From: CAZEQK01 sp964514395
GTDB taxonomy: Bacteria; Bacillota; Bacilli; Tepidibacillales; Tepidibacillaceae
Assembly: GCA_964514395.1 (NCBI GenBank)
Contig: CAZEQK010000002.1
Location: forward strand, 1 to 64,000
Direction of reading: 5' to 3'
DNA length: 64,000 nt
The translations under genes and the position numbers were made by a program. Shown one piece after another: positions 8,823-16,368 of this stretch; positions within the stretch are counted from its first letter, which is position 1; each line of letters starts with the position of its first letter. A model generated the notes under the pieces. It saw only the letters and a program-made list of their open reading frames with translations, made no database searches and was not told the DNA's origin.

Positions 8823-10088
8823 TTATTTTGTTGATTTATCCTTCAACGCTTGTAATTGTTTCGCTGCTGCGTCTAATGTTGTCTTAACATCCTGTTGGTT
8901 GATTACTGCTTTTTGGAATGCATCTAGATAGATTTGTTGAGCATCATCCCAATATGGTTTGTTACCACGAGGTTCTGCGTTTTGTAGTGCATTTTTAATA
9001 GCTACAAAGTATGGTTTTTGATAGCCCTGTACTTGTCCATAAGCATCAGAACGGACAGCAGGCCATGCTAATTGGCTAACTAGCAATTCTTGTACTGGTT
9101 TTGACATTAAGTAATTTGTGAACTCAATTGCTTCTTTTACTTTTGTTGAGCCCTTTGGAATACCAATAACAGATCCACCTAATACATGGGATTCTTTAAC
9201 TGGTCCAGACCAACCGCTATATGCCTTAATTTCAGTTTTTCCTTCTTTATGGAATTGAGGAATATAGAAAGGCCAGTTTTGACCTAAATAAACACTATCT
9301 TGATCAAGGTATTTATTCATCGTATCCCAGTTTGCTGTAGTGCTCTGTTTGTTTAAATATGGGTATAATTCCTGCATAAATTTAAATGCTTTAATGCTTC
9401 CCTCATCATTCAATACGTATGGATCTCCATCAGCCTCTTTAATATAATCGAAGATGTGTAGAATATTGTCACCTTGTAAATTAGCTTTGATTGCAACTCG
9501 ACCCTGTCCAGTTTTATCATTAAATGCTTTTGCTACTGCTAAAAGGTCATCCCAGGTTTTTGGAACCGCTAAATTAGCTTCCTGGAATTTCTTTTCATTA
9601 TAGAATGCGATTTCTACATTTGGACGATAAGGTAAAAATAATAGTTTACCATCAAATGTTGATGCCTGTACCATTCCTGGAATTACTGTTGATGGAATTT
9701 GATCTTTATAAGCTGATAAATCTTGTACTAAACCACGTGTAACTAATCCAGATAGTGAGTTTACATCCTGTGCAAACATATCTAAGGTAAGGTTACCTGA
9801 TTTTTCTTGTGCTGTAAGATTGTTAATAAGATCCTGTTGCTTTAAGTCAACTGCCTTTACGGTTATACCAGTTTTTTGTTTAAAAGCTGGTAAAATCTCG
9901 TTTCTAAATAATTCCCATTCGTTGTCACTTAAACCAAATGCCACATTTAATGTTACATCCTTCTTAGGTTGATCTACTGCTTGTTTTGTTTGATTGGTTG
10001 TATTTGCCTTTCCACAACCTGTTAAAGCAATGGATGCAACCATCATGATTGCCAATGTAATCATAAGCCATCTTCTTAAATTTTTCAC
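8823..10088 (-). CDS. sugar ABC transporter substrate-binding lipoprotein
   Basis: A 421-residue extracellular solute-binding protein of the MalE-like family 1. The signal peptide ends in the lipobox ALTGC (Cys at about residue 25), followed by a Lys/Gln/Asn-rich linker. The fold is recognisable from GLSDNEWELFRNEILPAFKQKTG near the start and GGSVIGIPKGSTKVKEAIEF later. GTG start after AAGGGGG. It lies between the permease and phosphorylase genes of the same operon, so the ligand is probably the alpha-linked glucose disaccharide cleaved by the GH65 enzyme (inference). Confidence 0.9.
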   Translation of the reverse strand: MKNLRRWLMITLAIMMVASIALTGCGKANTTNQTKQAVDQPKKDVTLNVAFGLSDNEWELFRNEILPAFKQKTGITVKAVDLKQQDLINNLTAQEKSGNLTLDMFAQDVNSLSGLVTRGLVQDLSAYKDQIPSTVIPGMVQASTFDGKLLFLPYRPNVEIAFYNEKKFQEANLAVPKTWDDLLAVAKAFNDKTGQGRVAIKANLQGDNILHIFDYIKEADGDPYVLNDEGSIKAFKFMQELYPYLNKQSTTANWDTMNKYLDQDSVYLGQNWPFYIPQFHKEGKTEIKAYSGWSGPVKESHVLGGSVIGIPKGSTKVKEAIEFTNYLMSKPVQELLVSQLAWPAVRSDAYGQVQGYQKPYFVAIKNALQNAEPRGNKPYWDDAQQIYLDAFQKAVINQQDVKTTLDAAAKQLQALKDKSTK

Positions 10089-10115
10089 TTTTATAAGCCC
10101 CCTTAAAATGATCTT

Positions 10116-11177
10116 CTACTTTACAGCACCTGACAGCATGCCAGACTGTAAGTATCTTTGTAGAATAAATGTTATTATAATCACCGGAATCGTCAGTATT
10201 GTTGAATAAGCAGCAGCAGTAAAGAAACTTCCGGTTGTAATAACCTCATAGGTCTTGATTGGCAATGTACTTGCCACACTAGATAGGTATCTAGCATAAA
10301 TAAATTCATTCCAGGAATTTAACCATACAAACATCGAACCAACAGCAATCCCCGATGCAGCGATTGGAAAAACAATCCTTGCTAGAGCAGTGATTCGGTT
10401 CGCCCCATCAATCATCGCTGCTTTTTCTAGGTCTACAGGTATTACTTCAAAGGTCCCAACTAAGATCCAAGCCAAAAATGGTAGGTTTGGTATGAGATGG
10501 GCGAGTACTAATCCAATCGTTGTATCGGTAAGATGCCAGGAGATAAATCTAGCTGCAATCGGTAAAGCAATCCCGACATCTGGAAACATTCGTGTAAATA
10601 ATAACGATAAAATAACGGAATATTTAACTGCCCTTGGCATTCGTGAAATGACAAATGCGGCGGGTGCAGCCAGGATGATTCCAATAATGGTTGTTAAACT
10701 AGCGACACTAAAGCTTTTCCACAGAGGCGCATATAAATTAGCAAACGTTTTTTCACCAAAAAAGGTTTTCGTTGTCTTACTATAATTTCGTAATTCCTCT
10801 ATATCCTTCAAGCTCAGTGTGATGCTTTTCCCATTTTCTAGCGTTATGTTACGAAAAACCCCATTAATGGTGTAGTTATTTTTCGGAGTGAGGGTTAAGC
10901 TAGAACCATCCTCACCATGAAGGAGATACTGCTCCTTCGTTATATGATATTCAGTTAGTCCTTGGTCATTTTTTTTATCAGAGGTCAATATATCAAACCA
11001 ATGCTGAAAGGACAGGTGGTGAACCAAGAATGTCGGATGGTCTGTATTCACCTCTTTTGGATCACTGATTGAAACCTTTACTAAAATATAAACAGGTGTA
11101 ATCATCATAAAGGTAAACATGATTAGAAGAGAATAGACCACAATCTTGAAGGATTTATTTTTCTTATTTGTATTCAT
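10116..11177 (-). CDS. sugar ABC transporter permease, MalG type, with enlarged external loop
   Basis: About 353 residues. One transmembrane helix near the N-terminus, a long hydrophilic segment, then the usual BPD_transp_1 core with the EAA motif around EKAAMIDGANRITALARI. Typical MalG proteins have about 280 residues. The extra length lies between helices 1 and 2 (residues about 40-130, including HHLSFQHWFDILTSDKKN), which should face outside. AAGGAGG inside the end of the upstream permease gene places the start at ATG 11177. It pairs with the MalF-like gene upstream. No ATPase gene is present in the operon, so a shared MsmX-type ATPase is likely. Confidence 0.87.
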   Translation of the reverse strand: MNTNKKNKSFKIVVYSLLIMFTFMMITPVYILVKVSISDPKEVNTDHPTFLVHHLSFQHWFDILTSDKKNDQGLTEYHITKEQYLLHGEDGSSLTLTPKNNYTINGVFRNITLENGKSITLSLKDIEELRNYSKTTKTFFGEKTFANLYAPLWKSFSVASLTTIIGIILAAPAAFVISRMPRAVKYSVILSLLFTRMFPDVGIALPIAARFISWHLTDTTIGLVLAHLIPNLPFLAWILVGTFEVIPVDLEKAAMIDGANRITALARIVFPIAASGIAVGSMFVWLNSWNEFIYARYLSSVASTLPIKTYEVITTGSFFTAAAYSTILTIPVIIITFILQRYLQSGMLSGAVK

Positions 11178-11181
11178 ATGG

Positions 11182-12030
11182 TCATGCCCTCCTTTCTTTA
11201 CGTTCGACAAAGATCATATATAAAAGAATAAAAATAACGATAATTGCTAATAAAATAGTTGCAGCCGCACCAGATAACCCAAACTGACTACGTTGAAACG
11301 CCTCATAGGCAAAGGTAGATAAGACAGGTGCATTTTTCCCTGCCATAACCAATGGCAACTCAAAGATACGAAATGAATCAATTGCTCTTAATATGATTGC
11401 CATTGTAATAGATGGCTGAAGTAATGGGAGAGTGACCCCCCAAAAGGTCTTCCAGCGATTAGCTCCATCAATAGATGCTGCTTCATAAACATCGTCAGAT
11501 ATACTTTCTAATCCAGCAAGCAATAACAGAATGGTTAAGGGCAAAACCTTCCACATATCAGCAAAAATAATGACAAATAGAGTGATTAATTCACCGCCTA
11601 ACCAAAAGGGCTGTGTATGAATAAGTCCTAAACGAAATAGAAGTTCGTTAAAATAGCCTGTTTGTCCAAAGATAAATAATAGGGTTACACCTGAAACTAA
11701 TGTAGGTACCCCCATTGGTACTAGCATCACGGATCGGAAAAATCCACGCGCAGCAAAATTTTGCTTTAGTATCAGTGCAATAATTAATGCAATCGTTAAT
11801 TGTAGAATAATTCCAATAATCGTAATAAAAATTGTATTAAATAATGCTGTGTTAAAATTAATGCTCGAAAATAATTGCCTATAATTATCCAAGGTTAATG
11901 CTTGAGTAACTTGATTTGTAAAGCTAATAAGTATGGTCTGAAAAACTGGTATTAGCGTGAAATAAAAAATGTAAAGAATCAATGGGATAAACATTGTTAT
12001 TTCAAGCCAATATTTACGTACAAATTTCAT
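11182..12030 (-). CDS. sugar ABC transporter permease, MalF type
   Basis: A 282-residue inner-membrane protein with six predicted helices and the EAA loop DDVYEAASIDGANRWKTFWG typical of sugar importers. First gene of the operon after the palindromic operator at 12105-12126. The ribosome site is weak (GGTG). The stop codon overlaps the ribosome-binding region of the next permease, indicating translational coupling. It works with the MalG-type permease, the binding lipoprotein and an ATPase encoded elsewhere to import an alpha-glucoside (inferred from the neighbouring phosphorylase). Confidence 0.9.
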   Translation of the reverse strand: MKFVRKYWLEITMFIPLILYIFYFTLIPVFQTILISFTNQVTQALTLDNYRQLFSSINFNTALFNTIFITIIGIILQLTIALIIALILKQNFAARGFFRSVMLVPMGVPTLVSGVTLLFIFGQTGYFNELLFRLGLIHTQPFWLGGELITLFVIIFADMWKVLPLTILLLLAGLESISDDVYEAASIDGANRWKTFWGVTLPLLQPSITMAIILRAIDSFRIFELPLVMAGKNAPVLSTFAYEAFQRSQFGLSGAAATILLAIIVIFILLYMIFVERKERRA

Positions 12031-12104
12031 CTAACTTTTCACCGCTTCCAATCTATCTTTTTTTCACTATGCTTCTCGTTTCATAAGCACAGAATATAAC
12101 CCCT

Positions 12105-12126
12105 CTACTGTAAACGTTTACAGTAG
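12105..12126. promoter_or_regulatory. LacI/CcpA-type operator before the sugar uptake operon
   Basis: A perfect 22-bp palindrome centred on TGTAAACGTTTACA. The central 14-mer satisfies the Bacillus cre consensus TGWNANCGNTNWCA and is also a canonical LacI-family site. It lies just upstream of the MalF-like gene and is repeated upstream of the regulator gene. Confidence 0.88.
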
Positions 12127-12143
12127 AAATAAAAAATAATAGC

Positions 12144-13196
12144 TTACCTCTTTTCTCTCAGTGTGTTAACAGATTCTCTTTCCACAATCTCGTGCAAAAT
12201 GTAAATGGTTTCTCCTGTATACATATCAATGCTTTGTTTCTGATTCTTTTCAATTAAATCAAATAGTAATTCAGCACCTTTATAGCCCATATTATATAAG
12301 GATTGATCAATAGTAGTTAGAGCAGGATTAGACATTTCAGAAAGACGGACATTATCATAGCCAATCACTGATAGACGCTCAGGCACCTTATAGCCCATTT
12401 TATTGGCTTCTACGATTGCACCAATTGCCATTTCATCACTACTTGCAAAAATAGCGGTGATTGCATCGTTACGGCTTATTAATTCTTTAAATCCTTTACG
12501 TCCACTTTGAAATCGATAGTCACCATATGTAACATTTTCAGCGTAAAAGCTGATACCATTTTCCGCTAGTGCATCCTTATAGCCTTGGTAACGAGGCTCC
12601 CCAGCGATTTTATCCTGTAAAGGTCCACTTATCATGCCAATCTCTTTATGACCATGCTTTATTAAATAGTTAATTGCATCCTTCACCGCTTGATAATCGT
12701 TTACCTTTACTGCAGGAAGCTTGTATTTTGGAGCTTCAGTAGCCACTAGCACAACAGGAACCTTTAAACTTTTAAGTGCTTCAAAATATTCTTCCGTCAC
12801 CTCTTCACTAGTGAAGATAACCCCTTCTACTCGTTTTTCTCGTAGAAATTTGATGTAACGAAGCATTCTATCCTTGTTTGCATCCGTATTACAAATAAAT
12901 ACATTGCTATCGTGTTGATGCACAGCATCCTCCATACCTCGAAAAACCTTTGCAAAAACAAGGTTCGATACATCAGGAATAAGGATACCCACTGAATTTG
13001 ACTTTTGACTGACTAATCCCCTTGCAAGTGCATTGGGTTGATAGCCTAAATCCTCTATCGCCTTTAATACTTTTCTTTTGGAATCCTCGGAAGCTAGAGG
13101 ACTGTTATTGATGACTCGGGAGACAGTTGCTATGGATACTTTTGCATATTTTGCTACATCTTTAATTGTCGGTTTACTCACTGCCGTCTCCTCCAT
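12144..13196 (-). CDS. LacI family transcriptional regulator of the alpha-glucoside operon
   Basis: About 350 residues: an N-terminal helix-turn-helix (TIKDVAKYAKVSIATVSRVIN) with the hinge helix PNALARGL, then a periplasmic-binding-protein-like sensor domain. ATG at 13196 follows AAAGG. A GTG at 13181 follows a better GGAGGAG site and could be the real start, giving MSKPTIKDV. It lies directly upstream of the transporter operon and is flanked on both sides by the same TGTAAACGTTTACA palindrome, which indicates autoregulation and control of the operon. The effector is probably the imported sugar or a derivative. Confidence 0.9.
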   Translation of the reverse strand: MEETAVSKPTIKDVAKYAKVSIATVSRVINNSPLASEDSKRKVLKAIEDLGYQPNALARGLVSQKSNSVGILIPDVSNLVFAKVFRGMEDAVHQHDSNVFICNTDANKDRMLRYIKFLREKRVEGVIFTSEEVTEEYFEALKSLKVPVVLVATEAPKYKLPAVKVNDYQAVKDAINYLIKHGHKEIGMISGPLQDKIAGEPRYQGYKDALAENGISFYAENVTYGDYRFQSGRKGFKELISRNDAITAIFASSDEMAIGAIVEANKMGYKVPERLSVIGYDNVRLSEMSNPALTTIDQSLYNMGYKGAELLFDLIEKNQKQSIDMYTGETIYILHEIVERESVNTLREKR

Positions 13197-13218
13197 TCAA
13201 TACCTTTGCCTCCAAATT

Positions 13219-13238
13219 TACTGTAAACGTTTACAGTA
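13219..13238. promoter_or_regulatory. second LacI/CcpA-type operator
   Basis: A perfect 20-bp palindrome with the same TGTAAACGTTTACA core, upstream of the regulator gene; consistent with autoregulation. Confidence 0.88.
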
Positions 13239-13316
13239 GATATTAATATAATAAAACGTTTTTTCCCTATAGTCAAATAAAAAAGTTTAATTTATTTTAA
13301 AAAACTTTTTCACCTT

Positions 13317-13484
13317 TATCTTCGGTTTCAACAAGACTCCCTCTTTAACACCGTAAGAGGGAGTTGTTTCAATCCTCGAAATAAGGGCGGCATAGCACGA
13401 CTTAATGCTTTAGCATTTAGTGTGACTTGTGCCCTATGGGTGCTTAGGTTCAGGTGGAGATAAAAAACTCCATCTGAACCAAGT
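13317..13484 (+). repeat. hairpin-rich repeat element, copy A (full form)
   Basis: About 168 bp. It starts CTTCGGTTTCAACAAGACTC, forms a hairpin around CTCCCTCTT / AAGAGGGAG, continues through a GC-richer middle (13376-13459, with the dyad ATGCTTTAGCAT), and ends in a second hairpin GGTTCAGGTGGAG / CTCCATCTGAACC. The same outer parts recur inverted at 16239-16324, and a fragment recurs at 36651-36681. No open reading frame is carried. It is probably a short non-autonomous mobile or dispersed repeat. Confidence 0.75.
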
Positions 13485-13589
13485 TATCTTTATCTATCAT
13501 TAAAAAAATTAATGCAAATGCGTGTTTTTTGTGTTATGATTTTTGTTGTAAAAAAAATTAAAAAATAATTCTGCATGATATTGTGCAGG

Positions 13590-13624
13590 AGAGGTTCTAG
13601 CTAAACCCTCTATAAAAAACTAAG
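13590..13624 (+). promoter_or_regulatory. preQ1-I riboswitch aptamer
   Basis: The sequence AGAGGTTCTAGCTA followed by ACCCTCTATAAAAAACTAAGG matches the Bacillus class I preQ1 aptamer almost base for base: P1 stem AGAGG/CCTCT, C-rich loop, and A-rich tail forming the pseudoknot. It sits about 95 bp before queC and controls queC and the following transporter gene in response to preQ1. Confidence 0.95.
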
Positions 13625-13628
13625 GAAG

Positions 13629-13657
13629 AACCTGTATCCTTAGGATATGGTTTTTTT
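13629..13657 (+). terminator. riboswitch expression-platform terminator
   Basis: The imperfect stem ACCTGTATCC / GGATATGGT (some G-U pairs) followed by seven T. It lies directly after the preQ1 aptamer, as in the B. subtilis que leader, and should form when preQ1 is bound. Confidence 0.85.
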
Positions 13658-13719
13658 GTTTTTATAGGAATCTATGATACTAGAACACTCTCTTTCTATC
13701 TGAAAGGAGTTTTTTTATT

Positions 13720-14403
13720 GTGCAATTAAAAAATGAGAAAGCAATTGTTGTCTTTAGTGGAGGACAGGATAGTACGACATGCTTAATCTGGGCAAAGAAG
13801 CAGTTTAAAGAGGTAGAAGCAATTACCTTTGACTACAACCAAAGACATCGATTGGAAATTGAAGTGGCTGCCTCGATTGCAATGGAGCAGAGTGTTAGAC
13901 ACACTGTCCTAGATTTATCCCTTCTTAATCAGCTAGCACCAAGCTCTCTTACTAGGGAAGGAGTTTGCATCGAGCAAAAGGAAGGAGAACTACCAAACAC
14001 CTTTGTTGATGGGCGAAATCAACTGTTTCTATCCTTTGCTGCTATTATTGCAAAGCAGCGAGGTGCTAAACACATCATCACTGGTGTAAGTGAAACGGAT
14101 TATAGCGGTTATCCTGACTGCCGAGATTCCTTTATTAAATCCTTAAATGTGACGTTAAATCTGTCGATGGACTATGATTTTGTTATTCATACACCCCTCA
14201 TGTGGTTAGATAAATCCCAAACCTGGGAGTTAGCTGATAAGCTTGGAGCTTTCGACTATGTTCGTACTAAAACCTTGACCTGCTATAACGGAATGATTGC
14301 TGATGGCTGTGGAGAATGTCCTGCCTGTAAGCTAAGAAAACGTGGATTAGATCAATATATCACACAAAAGAGTCAAAATAACTTAAATGAGAGGATGAAG
14401 TAA
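13720..14403 (+). CDS. queC: 7-cyano-7-deazaguanine synthase QueC
   Basis: A 227-residue enzyme converting 7-carboxy-7-deazaguanine to preQ0 with ATP and ammonia in queuosine synthesis. The PP-loop motif VFSGGQDSTTC lies at residues 11-21. The C-terminal zinc-binding cluster has Cys in CGECPACKLR plus an upstream Cys in TLTCYNG. GTG start, 9 nt after AAAGGAG. Regulated by the preQ1-I riboswitch immediately upstream. The usual partners queD, queE and queF are not in this operon; a precursor transporter follows one base after the stop. Confidence 0.97.
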   Translation: MQLKNEKAIVVFSGGQDSTTCLIWAKKQFKEVEAITFDYNQRHRLEIEVAASIAMEQSVRHTVLDLSLLNQLAPSSLTREGVCIEQKEGELPNTFVDGRNQLFLSFAAIIAKQRGAKHIITGVSETDYSGYPDCRDSFIKSLNVTLNLSMDYDFVIHTPLMWLDKSQTWELADKLGAFDYVRTKTLTCYNGMIADGCGECPACKLRKRGLDQYITQKSQNNLNERMK

Positions 14404-14404
14404 G

Positions 14405-15025
14405 ATGATATTATACCTTAATGCATTATTTGTTGGTCTATTAATCATTTCAAATATAATAAGTGTAAAGCTATTTGATATGGGGGGGTTGGTGGTGCTT
14501 CCTGCAGCTGCAATCGTTTATGTTCTAACCTATCCTATAACAGACGTAATCAGTGAAGTATATGGAAAAGATGCGGCAAGAAAAACAGTGACCTCTGGAT
14601 TCATTACCCAGCTAGTGGTTAGTATGTTTGTTCTCATTGCGATCAAATTACCCCCAGCACCTTTCTTTCATGCACAAGGGGAATTTCAAACCATTCTAGG
14701 TGGTAGCTTTAGAATTATGATTGCAAGCTTAACTGCATATGTGATTAGCCAAAACCTTGATGTGTTGGTATTCCATAAATTCAAGGAAAAGCATGGAGAT
14801 AAAAAACTTTGGCTTAGAAATAATGCTTCAACCATGCTTAGTCAATTGATTGATACCACAGTATTCATCACGATTGCTTTTTATGGTGTCATGCCTCTAT
14901 CCGCACTTATCACTCTAATCATTACTCAATACGTTTTTAAATTTATCATTTCTATATTAGATACCCCATTCGTTTATTTGCTTGTTCATTATAGCAAAAA
15001 GGATAAAAAACAATTATCTTATTAG
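14405..15025 (+). CDS. queuosine precursor transporter (YhhQ/DUF165 family)
   Basis: A 206-residue membrane protein with about six helices and the family signature YPITDVISEVYGKDAARK (about residues 43-60). The family imports preQ0/preQ1 or queuine. It starts one base after queC, so it shares the riboswitch-controlled transcript, and a terminator follows. The pairing shows the organism can both make and salvage queuosine precursors. Confidence 0.92.
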   Translation: MILYLNALFVGLLIISNIISVKLFDMGGLVVLPAAAIVYVLTYPITDVISEVYGKDAARKTVTSGFITQLVVSMFVLIAIKLPPAPFFHAQGEFQTILGGSFRIMIASLTAYVISQNLDVLVFHKFKEKHGDKKLWLRNNASTMLSQLIDTTVFITIAFYGVMPLSALITLIITQYVFKFIISILDTPFVYLLVHYSKKDKKQLSY

Positions 15026-15032
15026 GTATTAA

Positions 15033-15070
15033 AGAGGCATTGTAGTTTGTTTACAATGCCTCTCTTTATT
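15033..15070 (+). terminator. terminator of the que operon
   Basis: Stem AGAGGCATTGTA / TACAATGCCTCT (loop GTTTGTT) followed by a T-rich run, 8 bp after the transporter stop. Confidence 0.85.
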
Positions 15071-15072
15071 AT

Positions 15073-15470
15073 TTAAAAACCGAAAACAGAATCCCTAATA
15101 TTCCAACCATTATCATAGACAATCATATCCTTTCTATGAAAGAACCACTCAATGGTATTAGAAATTAAGCCCATGCGATAATATAGAAAATCTGAAATTT
15201 TCTTTGCTTTGGGAATCCCTGTAAAAATATTAGAATGGCAATTGGCATGATGATAAAGTAAAAAAATAACGAGATCGTTGTATGATTTAGAAATTTGACG
15301 TTATTATCCTGATAGACCCACAGGGAATACTTATAATGCAAAAAGTCATATAAAAGGTTTAAAATGATATAGTATTGAATAGTAGAGTAATAAGGTCTCC
15401 ATCCTTTCCAATCAATCATAATCAATCCGATTATAATAATAATTCCTGTTCCTATTAAAAATCCTATATG
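15073..15470 (-). pseudogene. frameshifted membrane protein gene, CBO0543-like
   Basis: The reading frame at 15165-15425 encodes a hydrophobic protein (LLYDFLHYKYSLWVYQDN, then IAILIFLQGFPKQ) ending at a TAA. Shifting frame by one base at a GGG run near 15170 continues it as LISNTIEWFFHRKDMIVYDN and WNIRDSVFGF, stopping at 15073. That ending is typical of CBO0543-type Bacillus membrane proteins. The coding frame also extends upstream to about 15470 as a further hydrophobic stretch, but no good start codon is present. I read this as one gene broken by a single-base deletion and probably by loss of its start. Family assignment is by memory. Confidence 0.65.
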
Positions 15471-15575
15471 ATCAGCTTTTACTCCTTTGGAATATCATTA
15501 TTTCCTAATAGAGCGATATCATGTATAAAGGAAAAAGAAGTGAAAAAAAATAGCTTGCTAGTTTTATCTGCATAC

Positions 15576-15604
15576 TAAAAGAGGTAGTATTAGTTCCTAC
15601 CTCT
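15576..15604 (-). terminator. terminator of the repeat-tailed membrane protein gene
   Basis: Stem AGAGGTAG / CTACCTCT with TTTT on the minus strand, 28 bp after the stop codon. Confidence 0.75.
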
Positions 15605-15631
15605 GAGTCTATTGACAAATTCTTAACTCTC

Positions 15632-16138
15632 TTATACTTCCTCGTTTTTGTTTGTCTCTACGGGTTCGTTTGTTTTTTTAGTTTCACTTGTACCATCAGC
15701 TTCGTTTGTATCAACAGTTTCGTTTGTATCAACATTTTCATTTGTATCAACAGTTTCGTTTGTTTCTACCTTTTCTTTTGTATTTATTTCTAAGTGGGTA
15801 TGGGTATGAATGTGGGTTTCTACATCTGTTTGTACTACTGCATTAGCTTTGTATGCATCGACTATTAGAAGTACACCTGTAACAATATGCATAATCATAC
15901 CAACTAATGGAATCCAGCCAATCACAGATGTAACGATTCCTAAGATGCTACCATGCTTCTTCTCCTCTTCCTTTAGCGAGAAGACTAAAGTAACAATATG
16001 TAATGCTAGCATTAAGGCAAGTGGTGTCCAAAATAACGTTATGACAATCATGCCACCTAAAAAAGGTATGCCTAATAGTGCTTCTAATCCACCAGATACA
16101 AATTTTAATATCGTTGATGTTTTTGTTTTATTCTCCAT
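15632..16138 (-). CDS. small membrane protein with VDTNET-repeat acidic tail
   Basis: A 168-residue protein. Residues about 10-95 contain three predicted helices (ALLGIPFLGGMIVITLFW, LALMLALHIVTLVFSL, and a longer one starting SILGIVTSVIGWIPLVG). Residues 105-168 are a hydrophilic tail: a His-rich HIHTHTHLE followed by imperfect six-residue repeats VETNET, VDTNEN, VDTNET, VDTNEA, ending NKNEEV. The DNA of the tail is correspondingly repetitive and could expand or contract by slippage. Orientation of the tail is not determined. ATG is preceded by AAAGGAGGAAAAAGG. Function unknown. Confidence 0.75.
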   Translation of the reverse strand: MENKTKTSTILKFVSGGLEALLGIPFLGGMIVITLFWTPLALMLALHIVTLVFSLKEEEKKHGSILGIVTSVIGWIPLVGMIMHIVTGVLLIVDAYKANAVVQTDVETHIHTHTHLEINTKEKVETNETVDTNENVDTNETVDTNEADGTSETKKTNEPVETNKNEEV

Positions 16139-16238
16139 CCTTTTTCCTCCTTTTTTTTCTAAAAAAAGATATGTATAACTCCTCGAGTATAATTATTCTT
16201 TATTAAAATTTATATTCCTGCAAATTTGATAAAGAAGT

Positions 16239-16324
16239 CTTGGTTCAGATGAAGTTTTTTATTGGATTGAAACAACTCCCTCTCACGGTGTTGAAGAGGG
16301 AGTCTTGTTGAAACCGAAGATGAA
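16239..16324 (-). repeat. hairpin-rich repeat element, copy B (internally deleted)
   Basis: Reverse complement of the outer parts of 13317-13484, lacking about 90 bp of its middle. The CTCCCTCTT hairpin with loop variation is kept, so base pairing is preserved on both arms. Lies immediately downstream of the PHP gene. Confidence 0.75.
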
Positions 16325-16368
16325 AGCCCTGAAATTGATGATCTCATGGCTTCTTTCAAGAATTAGTT

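Noticed and set aside
10390..10785. 131-codon plus-strand open frame
   Set aside because: Lies fully antisense inside the MalG-type permease gene; composition is a mirror of membrane codons and no ribosome site is present.
15690..15770. Short tandem DNA repeats as a CRISPR array
   Set aside because: Repeats have no spacers and encode the VDTNET protein tail in frame.
15810..16178. 122-codon plus-strand open frame
   Set aside because: Antisense to the repeat-tailed membrane protein; no independent coding evidence.
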